DNA from: Larix kaempferi
Lineage: Eukaryota; Streptophyta; Pinopsida; Pinales; Pinaceae
DNA length: 64,000 nt
Direction: 5' to 3'
Assembly (NCBI GenBank): GCA_027924585.1
Contig: BSBM01000486.1
Span: 39,944,001-40,008,000, forward strand
Positions within the stretch are counted from its first letter, which is position 1. Every line of letters begins with the position of its first letter. Under the pieces are notes generated by a model, which saw only the letters and a list, made by a program, of their open reading frames with translations, was not told where the DNA came from and did no database searches. The translations under genes and the position numbers were made by a program. Of this stretch, positions 1 to 12,319 are shown piece after piece.

Positions 1-970
1 AAAAGAATATTCATCGGGTCACATCGGTGTCCTCTTTGCCGCATAAATTCTGAAACGCTAGATCATCTCTTCTTGGATTGCCACTTCTCAAAAAAAGTCT
101 GGAATCATATGCTCCATGAACTTGATATAAACCTACCGACGTTCAACACCACAACCTGCCTTTTCAAAGATTGGAAATCCATTTACCCCTCCCCCCTGTC
201 CAAAAAAAAACTTTGGCTTCAAATATGGATTACTATCCCCAAATTCACTTGCTGGAAAATATGGATTACTAGGAACAAAGCTATTTTCCATGAAATCAAC
301 CATAACCCCATGTAAGTCATTGAATAAGCCAAGGGATTGCTTCTTGAATGCCTGACCTTCTCCAAATTCAATATAGACTCAAATCTCAATGCTAAGGAAT
401 TAAATTGGATTGGAACCACTGTCCCAAGCCCCAGTAAAATGAACGTTCGAGCTCGTTACCGACCGCCATGGCAAATCAGACTCTTCGATTCTGACTTTCA
501 AGAATGGAGAAACAAGCAAACTATGGATAGTCTTCATTTTGATGGCGCATCCAAAAGAAACTCTGGTGCGACAGGAGCAGAGGGGATTCTATTGACTACT
601 GGAGGAATACCGAGTATCAGATACATATGGGGGCTAGGAGTCTGTTCAAAACAACTAAACAGAGGTCCCAGCTCTTCTAAAAGGTTGTCAAATTGCCCAA
701 AAAAGAAAAATAGAAAGATTACAGGTGTTTGGGGACTCTCTTGCAATCATCAAAGCCCTTAATTCGAACACAAACTTCAGCAGTCTGGCACTAAAAAGGA
801 TTGTGTAACGAATTCAACACATTGCAAATTCATTTACTCAATTCAGAGCATTCCATATATTGTGGGATCTAAATTATGGAGCAGATACGGAGGCAAAAGT
901 TGGAACAAGCCTCGAATCTGGCAAGATTGAATTTTCCAACAAAGAAATCAGTTATCATCATATTCCCTAA
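1..970 (+). pseudogene. LINE ORF2 C-terminus: zf-RVT and RNase H, frameshifted
   Basis: Near base 25-100 the translation shows the C-P-L-C ... H-L-F-L-D-C pattern of the zinc-binding domain that follows reverse transcriptase in plant LINEs. From about 530 it shows an RNase H start (FDGASKRNSG), and later an A-D-T-E-A block corresponding to the last catalytic aspartate (about 880-897). Plant L1 elements are known to have acquired an archaeal-like RNase H at this position. The frame changes at least twice and a stop interrupts it after position 314, so no full-length protein can be made. Reverse transcriptase would lie to the left of the window. Confidence 0.8.
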
Positions 971-1571
971 ACATCTCATTCGAGTTGATCCTACGACAAG
1001 GAATTGAAACTCCATTATATGAATTTTCTGTATCATTCACACTCGAAGGTCTGTAATGAATCCACACTTCTCAACTGAAAAATCCGGCGTTGGGAGGCAA
1101 ATAGAAGTTTACAGAGCATAGTGGACAATACATGATGCACATCACATCCATGAGCGCAGCGCTTAATCGCAGAGCATCAATGCAGGGCATGATCGCAGAG
1201 CTCACTCGCAAAGCATGAACCCAGGGTATGAACACAGACACACATCATATGGAAGCAAAGTATATGGACACTCAATACATCCATGAATGCACATCATATC
1301 CTTGGATTGCAAAATTAGAAGTTGCAACTTTTCTCATTGACACATGGAAATTGCAGCCAAAGCACAGAGCAATCTACAAGCTCTGGAAGAACATTGAATG
1401 AGCATTACTCTAATAAAGAATAAACAAAGTGATTCATAGCTAACATCTACAACTTGTATTATTCTGTTGAATATATGAACAATGTAACCAGCTGGATTGG
1501 CTTCAGCCACAACTCACTCATTTTTTATCTTATTATCAATAAAAATTACCCGTTTTAGTTATAAAAAAAAA
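1..1571 (+). mobile_element. L1-type LINE, 3' portion cut by window edge
   Basis: The 3' end of a non-LTR retrotransposon enters from the left edge. It has the C-terminal part of ORF2 (zinc-binding zf-RVT region, then RNase H), a stop at 968-970, a 3' UTR of about 600 bp and a terminal A-run at 1563-1571. ORF2 ends in H-x-I-P-stop, as does the LINE at 25313-32018, so the two appear to belong to related families, although their 3' UTRs do not look alike. The 5' end and any target-site duplication lie outside the window. Confidence 0.85.
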
Positions 1572-3394
1572 TGAAATTCAATACTATTTTAACCCATTCA
1601 TCAAGGTGCATTAGCAATTAGAATGAAGTTTGATATGGTTAAAAGATAAGCAATATTATCTTATGCATTACTAAAAAGGGGCATTTAGAGAGGCAAATAA
1701 GACAAATATTTGGAGCATGCATCTAACAATAAAACAAATAACAAAGTTTCCCCCAGTGGTGCATTAATACTTCAAAACTGATAATTCTAAGAGGGAAGTT
1801 GAATTTTCAAGGTAATTGAATGCTTTTATTTGGAAAACACTCTTCAGGCTGAGATTAATGGTTCAAGGAGATTGAAATTTCACCAAGCTTTGTAGGCCTA
1901 GTTGAAAATTTATTTCCTTTCACTAACAACTATGTTGAACAAGAAAGTCTAGCTCAAGATACTAGGCATATTCTATTCATCCAGGAAGGCTTTAAGAAAC
2001 TCCAAATAGGAAACAATGCGAAGCTCTTTTGGTACATGTAAGAAAAATAGTAACTATTTAAGACTCTTTAGAGCTTGTTCCATGGAAGACATGTTCAAAA
2101 GTAATGTTCACATCTAAATCTATCTTATCATTGTTATTTTGTGTTGGGAATTTACAATGAACTAGTTATAAACTTGAAAATAAAGCCAATGATGGATGCA
2201 ACCAAAAAGTAGTGATTCTTGTTATAATTTATTCATAATTTTGATAGGAGTAAAAATGTTAGTACATAATGGCCATGGCCCAGTTGGAACCAATGAGGGG
2301 CACACCGAGCAATAGTGATGATTCAGATCTTGAGGGCTGAGACCTGGAAGGCTTGAATGCCGAAAGAGGAGGAGAGAAAACATATGGATTTGCTATGAAA
2401 TTCATATAAGGAACATAAACAAGAAACAAATGAATGAAACACACCATGAAAATACAAGAAAGAGTTGGAGAGAAAGGATTCCATTAGGATGAACCATTAC
2501 ATGCAATGAGGCCAGTTCTGGGACCTCTCCTTCCCAATTCTAACTCTCTCACTACTACCTTTTTTATAAGGTGTCTTGTTGACAACGTCAACTTGGATAA
2601 CTAACTCCATTACTACATGTCCATCATGCTCCCTTTTTTCATTTAATAAAAATATGGCTTTTTGACTTTTAGATCCGATCTTAGACTACAAGCCCCCCCA
2701 AGATTCAAATCAAATGATTCTTGCTATAATTGATTCATAAGTTTGCTAGAAGTATACATGTCATTACGTAATAGCCACATCTCGATTGTACTTTTGTACA
2801 CTTGTTATTTATCTCTAAAGTTCATAATTAGTAATAGAATGAAAGATCTTGACCTCTAGTACTAATGTCCTCATAGTCCTTTGGATAGTGCACACAAAGG
2901 CATGTACTAATTTGAAACTTGTTGAAATTGTTGTTGAACATGAACAATTACCCTTTATTTTGCAACTATAATGATACTTTATATTTCTACCAAAAGCCTC
3001 AAGTTCCACCATAGAGTTGAATATATGAATCATAAATCTATGAAATTTTTAAACACATCTAAAGTACATGTTAAACACAAATAACAAGTTTTAGCAACAA
3101 TGGAAGTGCAAAGGAGATATTTGGTAGTTGAAGAAATATGGACACTAATTAATTGAATATTGCAAATAAATAATGGTATATCCTGGATGATGAAAGCTAA
3201 AATTTCATTGATTATATTACATCACACCTAAGTGGGAGTATGCTAACAAGTGCTTACTCTTCTAAGTCGAAACGGATACCTAAATAAGGCATGGAAAGGC
3301 ATGTCAGTAGAAATTCATATTGGAAAATGCCATCGATGTATTCATATTATACTAATGAATTTGTGCAATAACACGATGAGGCAAGAGGCAGGAG
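1572..3394. other. non-coding spacer, no gene seen
   Basis: No reading frame here looks coding; the small ORFs match nothing familiar. The only structure noticed is a diverged direct repeat of about 70 bases: the stretch at about 2211-2281 recurs at about 2709-2779, sharing blocks such as TGATTCTTG and TATAATT.ATTCATAA. It may be an old duplication or remnants of a terminal repeat. Confidence 0.5.
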
Positions 3395-4064
3395 TGTTAG
3401 AGTAAATAACCCTCCCAGAGCATGTGTTGATGAGTCTAAGGGGTTCGACCACACTTAAAAACACCTCCTAAATCATCCATGAAACAAAACCTTGGTTTTG
3501 GGGTGCCTTCCTTTATTTTGGGGGCGCATTCCCTGGTTTGTTTTTTTTTCCATGATTTTAGGAGTGTGTCTCAGTTAAGATTTAAGTTACTCCACTAAAC
3601 TAAGTCCTAATTGACACCCAACTACCCCAAACTCTCATTAGCGCCCCAGTTGGTCTAGTAATGCTCTCTTTTGAGTGATTTTAGGAAACTAAATACATTA
3701 TCCAGTTAACTGAGTGATCAGTGAGTCCCTTTATCAGTTAACTCAATCTAGGAGTGCATGCTTGACTTATTGGGATTATTTTTCTCTCAGTTAAGTCTGA
3801 CTAGCCCTCTCTGCATAACATGAACCCTCTATACATAGCATGGACAATTCGAATTGATCCTTAACCTAATTCGAATTGGTCTCCTATATATTGTAACCTC
3901 TTTTCATTAATTTATTACTTTGATAATACAATCATTTTCTCTTCTTATCTTCAAGGTTACTATGTAATGGTTCATGTTAATTATTGCACAATTGTTCTTG
4001 CTTGATTTAATCATGATATCTTGCTAGCTTTTGCATCTAGATCTATGTATGCTCAAATCTTATA
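3395..4064 (+). repeat. 5' LTR of the Copia element
   Basis: About 670 bp beginning TGTTAGAGTAAATAACCC and ending just before the primer site. It aligns with 7039-7686 along its length. Relative to the 3' LTR it has 22 extra bases around 3850-3880; these lie between two copies of ATTCGAATTG, so the 3' LTR probably lost them by recombination between short repeats. A TATA-like CTATATATTG lies near 3890. Confidence 0.9.
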
Positions 4065-4076
4065 TGGTATCAGAGC
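4065..4076 (+). other. primer binding site, initiator Met-tRNA type
   Basis: TGGTATCAGAGC directly follows the 5' LTR. This is the standard plant retrotransposon sequence complementary to the 3' end of initiator methionine tRNA, used to prime minus-strand DNA synthesis. Confidence 0.92.
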
Positions 4077-4382
4077 AAGGGGGTGCTAATCTAGCGAGTG
4101 TGCTAGTATTGTTTATCAAGCTTTTTTGCAGGTTGAGAAGGGCTTTCGCAGATAGGCTTTTGTAGCCACCAAACAAAGCTTTTGTAGCCACTAAGGAGGC
4201 TTTTTCAGCCACCGAACAAAGCTTTTGCATCCACCAAAAAAAGGCCCTTTGCTGCCTTTAAAAATAGGTTTTTAAAACCACTACTTTTTTAGTTTGAAGA
4301 AGGTTCCTTTGGCTAAGAAAGGAAGCAAGTTTGTTGCAGCCATTAAAGAAAGTTTGCAACCATCATTTTTTTTTTTGCAACC

Positions 4383-5196
4383 ATGGATCTACCTTCTGAT
4401 CAGCTACTAACACCCATCAATTACTTTGAATGGAAGCTCTCTTAATAAAGAAGTGGTTTTACTGAATGACCATGGGAAATGAGGTGGAACCATTGTCTCT
4501 TGTTGAGAAATCCAAGTATCTTAATCAGATGGATGAAGCACATGGGATGCTATTTTATTTTGTATCTCCTAGCCCACTCTACCATATTCAAGACAAGAAG
4601 ACCCCCAATGAAATATGGACCTCTTTGTCCAAATTATTCGGTACACAAGATGAGATGAGGGGTCATGTTTTAGAGGTAGAGTTAATGAATCTAAGACCAA
4701 CTGAGTTCGATTATGTACAAGAGTTCTTTTCAAAGTTTAGATCTATCCTCTTTCAGCTAAAGATGCACAACATCCCCAAACAAGACACTCAACTGGTACT
4801 TTCTATCATTTCTAAATTGGGTCCTGAATTCAACACTTTTGTCTCTTCATTTCACTCTACTAGATTAGCACTTGGGGCAGCCTTCACCATACCTTTTATA
4901 GATGTGTGTGCAGCCTCTCTTATTCAAGAGAAGGATAAGCTTTCCCAGATGGACATAAAAAGGTCCTCAAATGCTCATGCGTGGCTCATGCACTTACAAC
5001 AAATGAGGACAAGCAAAAAGCCACTAAGCATAAGCCCTCACACAAAGGCAAGAAGGAGCAAAAATCCAAGATATTTTGTGACAAAGAAGGGAAGGAGCTT
5101 CCCTTATGTCCCTACTGCAAAAAGGGATCCCACGAAGAAGAAAATTGTAGAAATAATATTTTTTTTGAAGGAAATGAAGCAAAGTATGCAAGTTAA
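4383..5196 (+). pseudogene. Copia gag, broken
   Basis: The likely original start is the ATG at 4383, but that frame meets stop codons at about 4441-4446. An open frame resumes at 4466 and runs to about 4975 with a Copia-type gag body (a region with P-N-E-I-W and L-G-P-E-F-N motifs typical of the UBN2 gag family). A +1 frameshift near 4975 leads to the C-terminal basic region with a zinc knuckle C-P-Y-C-K-K-G-S-H-E-E-E-N-C (CX2CX4HX4C) at about 5119-5160. Gag packages element RNA. This copy is inactive. Confidence 0.85.
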
Positions 5197-5214
5197 GATC
5201 TCCTCCTGAAAGTG

Positions 5215-6374
5215 GACATGCACTCATAACAACTTCAACTTCAAAATCAACCTCTTGGATTCTAGATTCTGAAGCTTCAAATCATATGACTTCATCCAAG
5301 GACATGTTCACCTCCTTGCAGCCATCCTCTGTCCAAGAAGTACTCATGGGAGAGAATACTAAAATCAAGGTATGTGGAAAAGGTAATATTTTACAAAAAG
5401 ATGGGCAATTTCAAGATGTTTTGCTTGTACCTTCTCTATCCGAAAATCTACCTTCCATCACACACTTGGGACATTATTTAGATACATATTTAGATTCTCA
5501 TACATATGATGATGATCTTGCCGCAAAAGAGACTGTTGCAGACCCAATAATTCAGCCTCATTGGGCAAAACAAACACTAGAAGAAGTGGGTGATCCTGCC
5601 GATACTCGAAGAATTTGTTATGAGTTTTATGCTGCCGCTCACACTCTTGCAGCCATAGAGCCATTGCTTCCCTTCGTCGCTACATAATGGCCTCATATGA
5701 TCCTCATATCCATGGGGAAGCCTTCGACAATCCTCATTGGAAGGTTGCCATGGATGAAAAGAATCAGTCCCTCATGGACAACAAAACTTGGGATTTGGTA
5801 CCTCTTTCAAAAGAGAGCAAATTGATTCAATGCAATTGGATCTATAAAACCAATATGGAAGACAATGGACTTATTAGCAAGTACAATGAAATATTGGTGG
5901 CCAAAGGATTTTCTCAGATACATGGCATTGACTACACAATAACTTTTGCTCTAGTTGTAAATATGGATTCACTTAGACTTGTTTTTTTCCATAGCAGCTA
6001 CACAAAAATGGGAGATCCATCACATGGATGTGAAGAGTGCATTTCTTCATGGGGACCTTGAAGAATATATCTACATGGAGCAGCTAGCAGGGTACATTCA
6101 AAACTCATCTCTGGTATGCAAATTAAAGAAATCTTTCCATGGACTGAAACAAGCTCCTTGAGCTTGGTATGCAAAAATGGATTATTTTCTTCTGTCCAAA
6201 AATGTCTCAAGATGTAATTTAGATCCAAATGTGTATATGCTTCGAGAACATGACTCTCTCTTACTTATTGTACTCTATGTGGATGATCTCCTCGTTACTC
6301 GAAGTACTCCATTATGTAAAAGGGACAATATAATTATGGGATCCATTATGGTGCTGCTTGCAAATTTGACTTAA
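5215..6374 (+). pseudogene. Copia pol fragment: protease joined to reverse transcriptase, integrase deleted
   Basis: The protease start is visible at about 5256-5300 (L-D-S-E-A-S-N-H, corresponding to the usual D-S/T-G-A-S-x-H, with G changed to E). Instead of integrase, the sequence passes within about 200 bp to the conserved region before Copia reverse transcriptase (W-x-x-A-M-D-E near 5730, K-T-W-D-L-V-P near 5785). Reverse transcriptase continues in two frames (shift near 5980) with [10 protein letters not shown] and L-Y-V-D-D-L-L at about 6265-6295. An in-frame stop lies near 6160. The integrase is absent, so this copy depends on others or is dead. Confidence 0.85.
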
Positions 6375-6375
6375 T

Positions 6376-6720
6376 TGGATACACAAATTTTGATTGGGCT
6401 GGCGATGGAACAAACAACAAATCCACCTCTGGTTACTTCTTCAGTTTGGGATCAAGACCTATTTGTTGGTCAAGTAAAAACCAATTCACTATTGCTCTAT
6501 CAACAACGAAAGCAAAATACATATGAGCAGTAAATGCTGCAACACAAGCCATTTTGTTACAACATATTCTCATTGAGTTTGGGATAGATTTTCACAGACC
6601 TACCATCATATTTTGTGACAACCAGGGAGCCATTCAGATTTCAAGAGAGCATGTTCAACACAACGGATGAGGCACATAGAGATCCATATGCACTATATCA
6701 GAGGATTGATCTATGATCAA
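6376..6720 (+). pseudogene. Copia RNase H remnant
   Basis: Copia RNase H blocks are readable: D-x-x-x-K-S-T-S-G-Y-F-F near 6410-6440, A-L-S-T-T-K-A-K-Y near 6495-6520 and F-C-D-N-Q-G-A-I near 6610-6640. Stop codons interrupt it (for example at about 6523). The stretch between the Y-V-D-D motif and this domain is missing, indicating a second internal deletion at about 6300-6375. Confidence 0.8.
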
Positions 6721-7029
6721 CTCATATATCTACAGTTCTTCCCTTCTTTTGAGAAGACTGTAGACATTTTTACTAAGTCTTTTACCGGGAAGTTATTCAT
6801 CTAACTGAGAGCTTCCTTGGGAATATAAGAAGTTTTGGAGGAGGGTCCTTAAAACCTTATTCTCACATTATTTCTACATTCTCTTTTGGGGGGGGTTTCT
6901 CACTGGGTTTTTTCTCTCTTTCCCAATTTATAGAGAATCTTTCTATTTTTTGTGCATGAGTACCTAATATGGTTATAAATTGCTGGGACTCATTTCTTTT
7001 TCTTAGTTTTTTTTTCCCTAGTTAGGCTT

Positions 7030-7038
7030 ATGGGGGGG
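7030..7038 (+). other. polypurine tract of the Copia element
   Basis: A run of seven G directly precedes the TGTTGG start of the 3' LTR. It would prime plus-strand synthesis. Confidence 0.8.
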
Positions 7039-7686
7039 TGTTGGACTAAATAACCCTCCTAGATCATGTGTTGATAAGTCTAAAGGGTCCAACCACACCT
7101 AAAAACACCTCCTAAATCACCCATGAGACAAAACCCTACTTTTGGGGCACCTTCCTTAATTTGGGGGGCGCATTCCCTGATTTGGGTGTTTTTTCCTTGT
7201 TTTTGGGAATGTGTCTCGGTTAAGACTTAAGTTACTCCACTAAACTAAGTCCTAACTGACACCCAACTACCCCAAACTCTCATTAGCACCTCAATTGGTA
7301 TAGTAACGCCCTCTTTTGAGTGATTTTAGGAAACTACATGCATTATTCAATTAACTAAGTGATCAGTGAGTCCCTTCATCAATTAACTCAATCCAGGAGT
7401 GCATGCATGACTTATTGGGGTTATTTTCTCTCAGTTAAGCTTGACTAATCCTCTCTGCATAACATGAACCCTCTATACATAGCATGGACAATTCGAATTG
7501 GTCTCCTCTATATTGTAACCTCTTTTCATTAATTCATTACTCTGATAATACAATCATTGTCTCTTCTTCTCTTTAAGGTTATTGTGTAATGGTTCATGTT
7601 AATTATTGCACAATCGTTTTTGCTTGGTTTAATCATCATATCTTGCTAGCTTTTACATCTAGATCTATGTATGCTCAAATCTTATA
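7039..7686 (+). repeat. 3' LTR of the Copia element
   Basis: About 648 bp, beginning TGTTGGACTAAATAACCC and ending CTTATA. It matches the 5' LTR throughout apart from scattered substitutions and a 22 bp deletion near 7497. Divergence of several percent by eye suggests an insertion that is not very recent. Confidence 0.9.
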
Positions 7687-9230
7687 AAGAGGTCATAGGT
7701 ACCTACATAGACAATGGGTTAAAAATGCTTGGCACCTTGAACTAACTCTTGTTAGTTTGTGGAGGTAAATGTTGCAATCTAGATATGAGGATTAGATTAT
7801 TATCATGACATTTGTGAAATAGGAAGGTGAATATCATATTACAATATTTTCTAAGTATGACCATATTATTATGGAATCCAACAAACTCATGCTAGAAAGG
7901 ATTATATCCATATTAAAACATAACAAATGGAATTCCTCGTCATCGTTTTAAGGGTAATAAAATCCAATCTCCATAAAACTTAAATGGCATATCCACAGTT
8001 AATGTAGAGTATAATTTTATATGCAATCTATGTAGCAACCTGATATTCTTTATTGGGACAAAGTAAATAACAAGTAAATACATTATGGGTTTACATCCTC
8101 ATTTGTTCAAGCTATTAATGAGATGTTCTTGAATTTGTTTTAGATTATTTTTGTGGCACGAGGTAGACTAGTTTATACTACTACATATCAACCCCTAACA
8201 GTCCAAGGTAGAGAAATGAAAATGGTGCAACAATTAAGATTTATAACCATAATCACTTGAATCCTTCATATTTACAATTTACTGATTACTATAAGACATG
8301 TTGAGATTTACAAGTGTCAACAAACGGATTAATGAAAACCTATCTCATCTAAAATTTAAAAAAGCGTCCTCACAAGTGTGTTAGAAAGAGATAGATTTAG
8401 GGTGCTAGAGAAGGAGTGCAAAAGCGAAGCAAAAGTGTCTTTAAGAGAAATGCCATTAAGTGTGGATTGTTTAAGGTGGTGAAATTTAAAATTGCTTGCT
8501 TTGTTGGCACTAACACCCAAATGTTTCTATAAAAAATGAAAGAAAATAAAATAAGTGTAGAGACTAGAATAAGATAGAATAATCAATATTTGATGGAAAG
8601 TAGAGGGACTTTCAAATAAGAAAATATCCTTGACAAGAATGATACAATATTAAAAAGCAATATTGGTTTGCATTTTCAATAAAGTTAGCAAATCAATACC
8701 AAGAATTTAGGTTGACTTATTCTTACAGTATGCTCACCTTTATTTCTTGCAACTTCTACAACTTCGCATTTCGTGTTTAACAAACCATAAATTTCACATT
8801 TTTTATAATCAAATAATGAACCATACCTGTAGAGCCAAAATTTTGCTAGTCGCACCACCGACGAGTATGGGAATGAAATAGCATAGAATTGCAAATCATA
8901 GCCCTGATTCATTATATATTGGACAAAACCACAAGGTTCACTTCCAACATAGATTGTTATTAATAACATGAGATATTAGCCAACTAGTAGACATCAACAA
9001 TGTGAAAATACATTTGTAGTTTGAAAATAGATATCTTAAAATTTTCACGCATCTTTTATATGATAGAAGAATGTAACATAACCATTGTAAAATGGAATAA
9101 GAAAATACCAAGAATACCTATAGATTGTTGCTCTAAAATGCTCACATAATCTTCTTCTCATTGATTTGGAGATAACAACATTAAGAGGATTGATTCACTA
9201 ATTGAGTCGAGAGGCGCTCTAGAGTCTAGT
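7687..9230. other. non-coding AT-rich spacer
   Basis: No supported gene. The longest ORF (8685-8969, minus) shows no recognisable motif and its context is non-coding. Confidence 0.5.
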
Positions 9231-9239
9231 ATGAGGGAG

Positions 9240-9600
9240 ATCTCGTAACATGTGAGTGTTTGTCGAGTGTTTGTCCAGTGTTTGTCTAGTAACAAAATAA
9301 TACAAAGTAAACAAAAAAGAATAATACAAAGTAAAAAGTAATAAATATTATGTCGGCCATAAACAAAAAAGAATAATACAAAGTAAAAAGTAAATATGAG
9401 ACTTAAACTAGAGACTTTAGAGCTTAGGATTAGGTGATAAATATTATGTCGGTCATAAACAAAAAAGAATAATTCAAAGTAAAAAGTAAATATGAGACTT
9501 AAACTAGAGACTTTACTTTTTACTTTTAATACAAAGTAAAAAGTAAATATGAGATTTTAGAGTGTTTGTCGAGTAACAAAATATTACAAAGTAAACAAAA
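9240..9600. repeat. local tandem duplications, GTGTTTGTC and TACAAAGTAAAAAG blocks
   Basis: Three GTGTTTGTC(G/C/T)AG units occur at 9250-9290. Blocks containing ATACAAAGTAAAAAGTAA, ATATTATGTCGG and GACTTAAACTAGAGACTTT recur two to four times to 9600. The same blocks reappear at 14277-14370, right after the second 460 bp direct repeat, linking the two sites by an older duplication or a shared element. Confidence 0.7.
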
Positions 9601-9692
9601 AAAACAAGTGAAATAAGCAGCAAAGCTGCTTAGTACCTGCCTCTTAAAAATAATTTGAAAATAATGAGAAGATAGTGATCAGAGTAATTTGT

Positions 9693-10830
9693 AAGCTAAC
9701 ATGTTTTGTATTATATATTTGATGAAATATATATAGTTATATTGTTTCTTATAATATATTTGATATAAATATGGTTGTATTGTTTCTTATAATATATTTG
9801 ATATATTCAATACAACCTCATCATGTTTATTAAGATAAATTATTTTGTATTATGTTAAGTGTTAGTGGGTTAGTGGCATCAATCATGGATGACTATATTC
9901 CACCATGTAGTCTTCCATGTTTGACTTAAATCAACCATAGTAGTTGGGGAGTTAATGGCATAGTAGTTGAAGCACATTAGTATGTTGGTAGGTCTTAGTA
10001 TGCAATGGTTGGGGATATTTTGGGTTAATGGTTAAAGAGATAACAAGCTAGATATTAGCGGTTCAAGGTAATGGATTAGTGGTGAGATGAATATGTTAAC
10101 ATGTTTTGTATTAGATAGTTGTCAAAATAGATATAATTATAATGTTTTTTCATTGGTTGTAGCTTGGGTGGTTGGGAGGAAAGATTGTTGCCCTCCCCAC
10201 CTAGGTTCAATTCTTGTAAGAGACATGATGCTCTTGTTGAGCCCTATTGTAATGATTGTATTTCAAGCTTTCCTTGATTCTTCGGAATAGCAGGAAGGTG
10301 ATTTTTCTGCTGAAAAAAAATATGTTTATAAAGAAAGATTATTTTGTAATATAAATATTTAATTAAAAAAAACTATATATTGATTAGTAGAATAAATTAA
10401 ATATCTATAAATATAGATTTTTAACTAAAATATAAATAGTTTATATTTTATATAAACTATTTATTGTTATATAAATAGTTTATATTTTATATAAATTATT
10501 TTTTGTTATATAAATAGTGGGTCAACAATGAGGGTCTTAGTATGCAATGATTAGGGATATTTTGAGTTAATGGTTAAAGAGATAACAAGTTAGATATTAG
10601 GGGTTCAGGGTAATGAGTTAATGGTGAGATGAATATGCTAACATGTTTTGTATTATATAGTTGTTAAAATAGATATAATTATAAAGTTTTTTATAATATA
10701 TCTGATATATTCAACACAACCATAAATATGTTTATAAGAAAATATTATTTTGTAATATAAATATTCAATTTAAAAAAACTATATATTGATTAATAGAATA
10801 CACAAAATAATAAGTTTCATTTAGTGTTTT
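9693..10830. repeat. three diverged tandem copies of an AT-rich segment
   Basis: A segment containing GCTAACATGTTTTGTATTA, then ATATATTTGATAT-type sequence, then AT-rich ends starts near 9693, 10095 and 10637. The last two also share about 130 bp upstream (10013-10145 matches 10553-10687). The middle copy carries the SINE at about 10150-10320, while the third copy has uninterrupted AT-rich sequence there. Inverted AT repeats around ATAAACTATTTAT lie at 10430-10520. Confidence 0.7.
10150..10320 (+). mobile_element. tRNA-derived SINE
   Basis: A box A-like TAGCTTGGGTGG (10160-10171) and a box B-like GGTTCAATTC (10204-10213) are spaced like an internal RNA polymerase III promoter. A unique body follows and the element ends in eight A (10313-10320). 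The related tandem copy near 10680 lacks this segment, which supports insertion. No clean target-site duplication is visible, and the left boundary is approximate. Confidence 0.75.
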
Positions 10831-11717
10831 TTTCAAAAAATCATTGTTAAAAATTTATAATTGTTCATCATAAATTAAATATCTATAAATATAAATTTTT
10901 AACTAAAACATTAATAGTTTATACCTATATCATTAATCTTTTATTTTGTTATATAATTTAATAAATTTACTTAAATTATATAACTTAAATCTTATTACAT
11001 ATACATATATAAATTCTTACCAAAACATAAAACAAATATCATTAAAATTATTCATAAATTCAATAATAATAATAATATACTATACATTCAAATAACTTTA
11101 TGTCTCACATAGTACTTTTAAATTGCAATTGAAATAATAGATTTTAAAAATCACAAATTTTATAATTAAAAATAAAATAAATTTCTTAAATTAAAAATAT
11201 TTTTGTAATTAATAATTTTAATTACTTGAAAAATGATATAATACTTTTTAATTACAAATATTACAATTTGTAATTTATAATAGTTTATATAATAAATTTA
11301 TAAATAATTAAAATGATAAAATTTAAAGAGATAATATTTTGAAATTATAATTTATAATTTTTTAAACAATAAAAATAAAATTTTAATAATTTACTATTTT
11401 TAAATTATAATTTATAAATAATCAAAATATTAAATTTTGAAAATTGAAAATATTATAGTAAAATTAATGTAAATTCCATTTTAAAATATTAAAAAATGGA
11501 ATGTGTACATATAAATATACTTATGTGTGTATAGCCGTATTGGCCTTATTTAACAGTTTCAATGCTTTCCATTTCTTTTTGTGACAACTACCTAGCTTTA
11601 ATTGCAAGCTAATAATTTACGGAGGGATAAGGGGATAGGATGCTAACTCCGTTGCTGCTGCAGTGTTCCCTATTGGCCTGTTGATGGATTACGTGGTTCG
11701 GTCACCATTGCATTTAT
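10830..11717. other. extremely AT-rich non-coding region
   Basis: Almost pure A/T with short poly-A and poly-T tracts and no gene. A slightly GC-richer island at about 11525-11710 shows nothing recognisable. Confidence 0.5.
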
Positions 11718-12176
11718 GTTAATAAATGATAGTGGTATAGTGAAATGACAAATGATATAGATGTTTTAATATTAAATAAGACATTCAAAATTATTAAATT
11801 ATATTTTAAATATTTCTTGATTAAAATTATCTAATTATATCATATCAATGATATTAATGACAATAATTTATAAGACACTTGGCAATATAATATATTTTTT
11901 TATTTTTTATTATTTTTAATTGATTTTTTATATGTGATAATTTTATTGCACACCATATTAAATTAGTCAAATCATTAACATTAACCAATAAGAAAACAGA
12001 AAAAATGTATTTTAAAAAATAAAAATAAAATATTTTAAATTTTAAAAAATTTAAATTAATATAGAAATTTTACAAAACTCAAATAAAACTTTAGGAAGAA
12101 AAAAAAACTAATTAAAATCAAAGCTTTTAACATACCAAGTGATTGCTATATAACCTGCCGGAGGCAGGTATAATAA
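11718..12176. repeat. direct repeat, copy 1 (~460 bp)
   Basis: Begins GTTAATAAATGATAGTGG and ends with the hairpin CCTGCCGGAGGCAGG plus TATAATAA. It is about 95% identical by eye to 13790-14276. It lacks obvious TG...CA ends, so it is not clearly an LTR, although two direct copies enclosing 1.6 kb would fit one. The 15 bp perfect palindrome with a 3-base loop near its right end resembles terminal hairpins of rolling-circle elements, but no CTRR end follows. Confidence 0.75.
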
Positions 12177-12319
12177 ATACTCAATCATCAATTCGAACGG
12201 CCGACTACTTTTAAATTAATTCAAATTAAAACAATTTGGACGTCGACTGCTTCTAAATCATTTCAAATTAAAATAAAACAATCCCACGCTATTCATGGTA
12301 TATTTTTTGTTGCCGCGGA

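Larger units (their letters stand above)
3395..7686 (+). mobile_element. Copia-type LTR retrotransposon, internally deleted
   Basis: A complete but decayed Ty1/Copia element: 5' LTR, Met-tRNA primer site, gag, protease, part of reverse transcriptase, part of RNase H, polypurine tract and 3' LTR. At about 4.3 kb it is short for a Copia element because the integrase and the end of reverse transcriptase are missing. Flanks AGGAG (3390-3394) and AAGAG (7687-7691) are a plausible 5 bp target-site duplication with one mismatch. Several stops and frameshifts show it cannot act autonomously. Confidence 0.9.

Noticed and set aside
8685-8969. 94-codon minus-strand ORF as a gene
   Set aside because: No recognisable motif, no neighbouring exons or TE context, and composition like the surrounding non-coding DNA.
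10160-10230. Functional tRNA gene
   Set aside because: Only box A- and box B-like motifs are present; there is no cloverleaf acceptor pairing and the unit ends in an A-tail, so it is a SINE.
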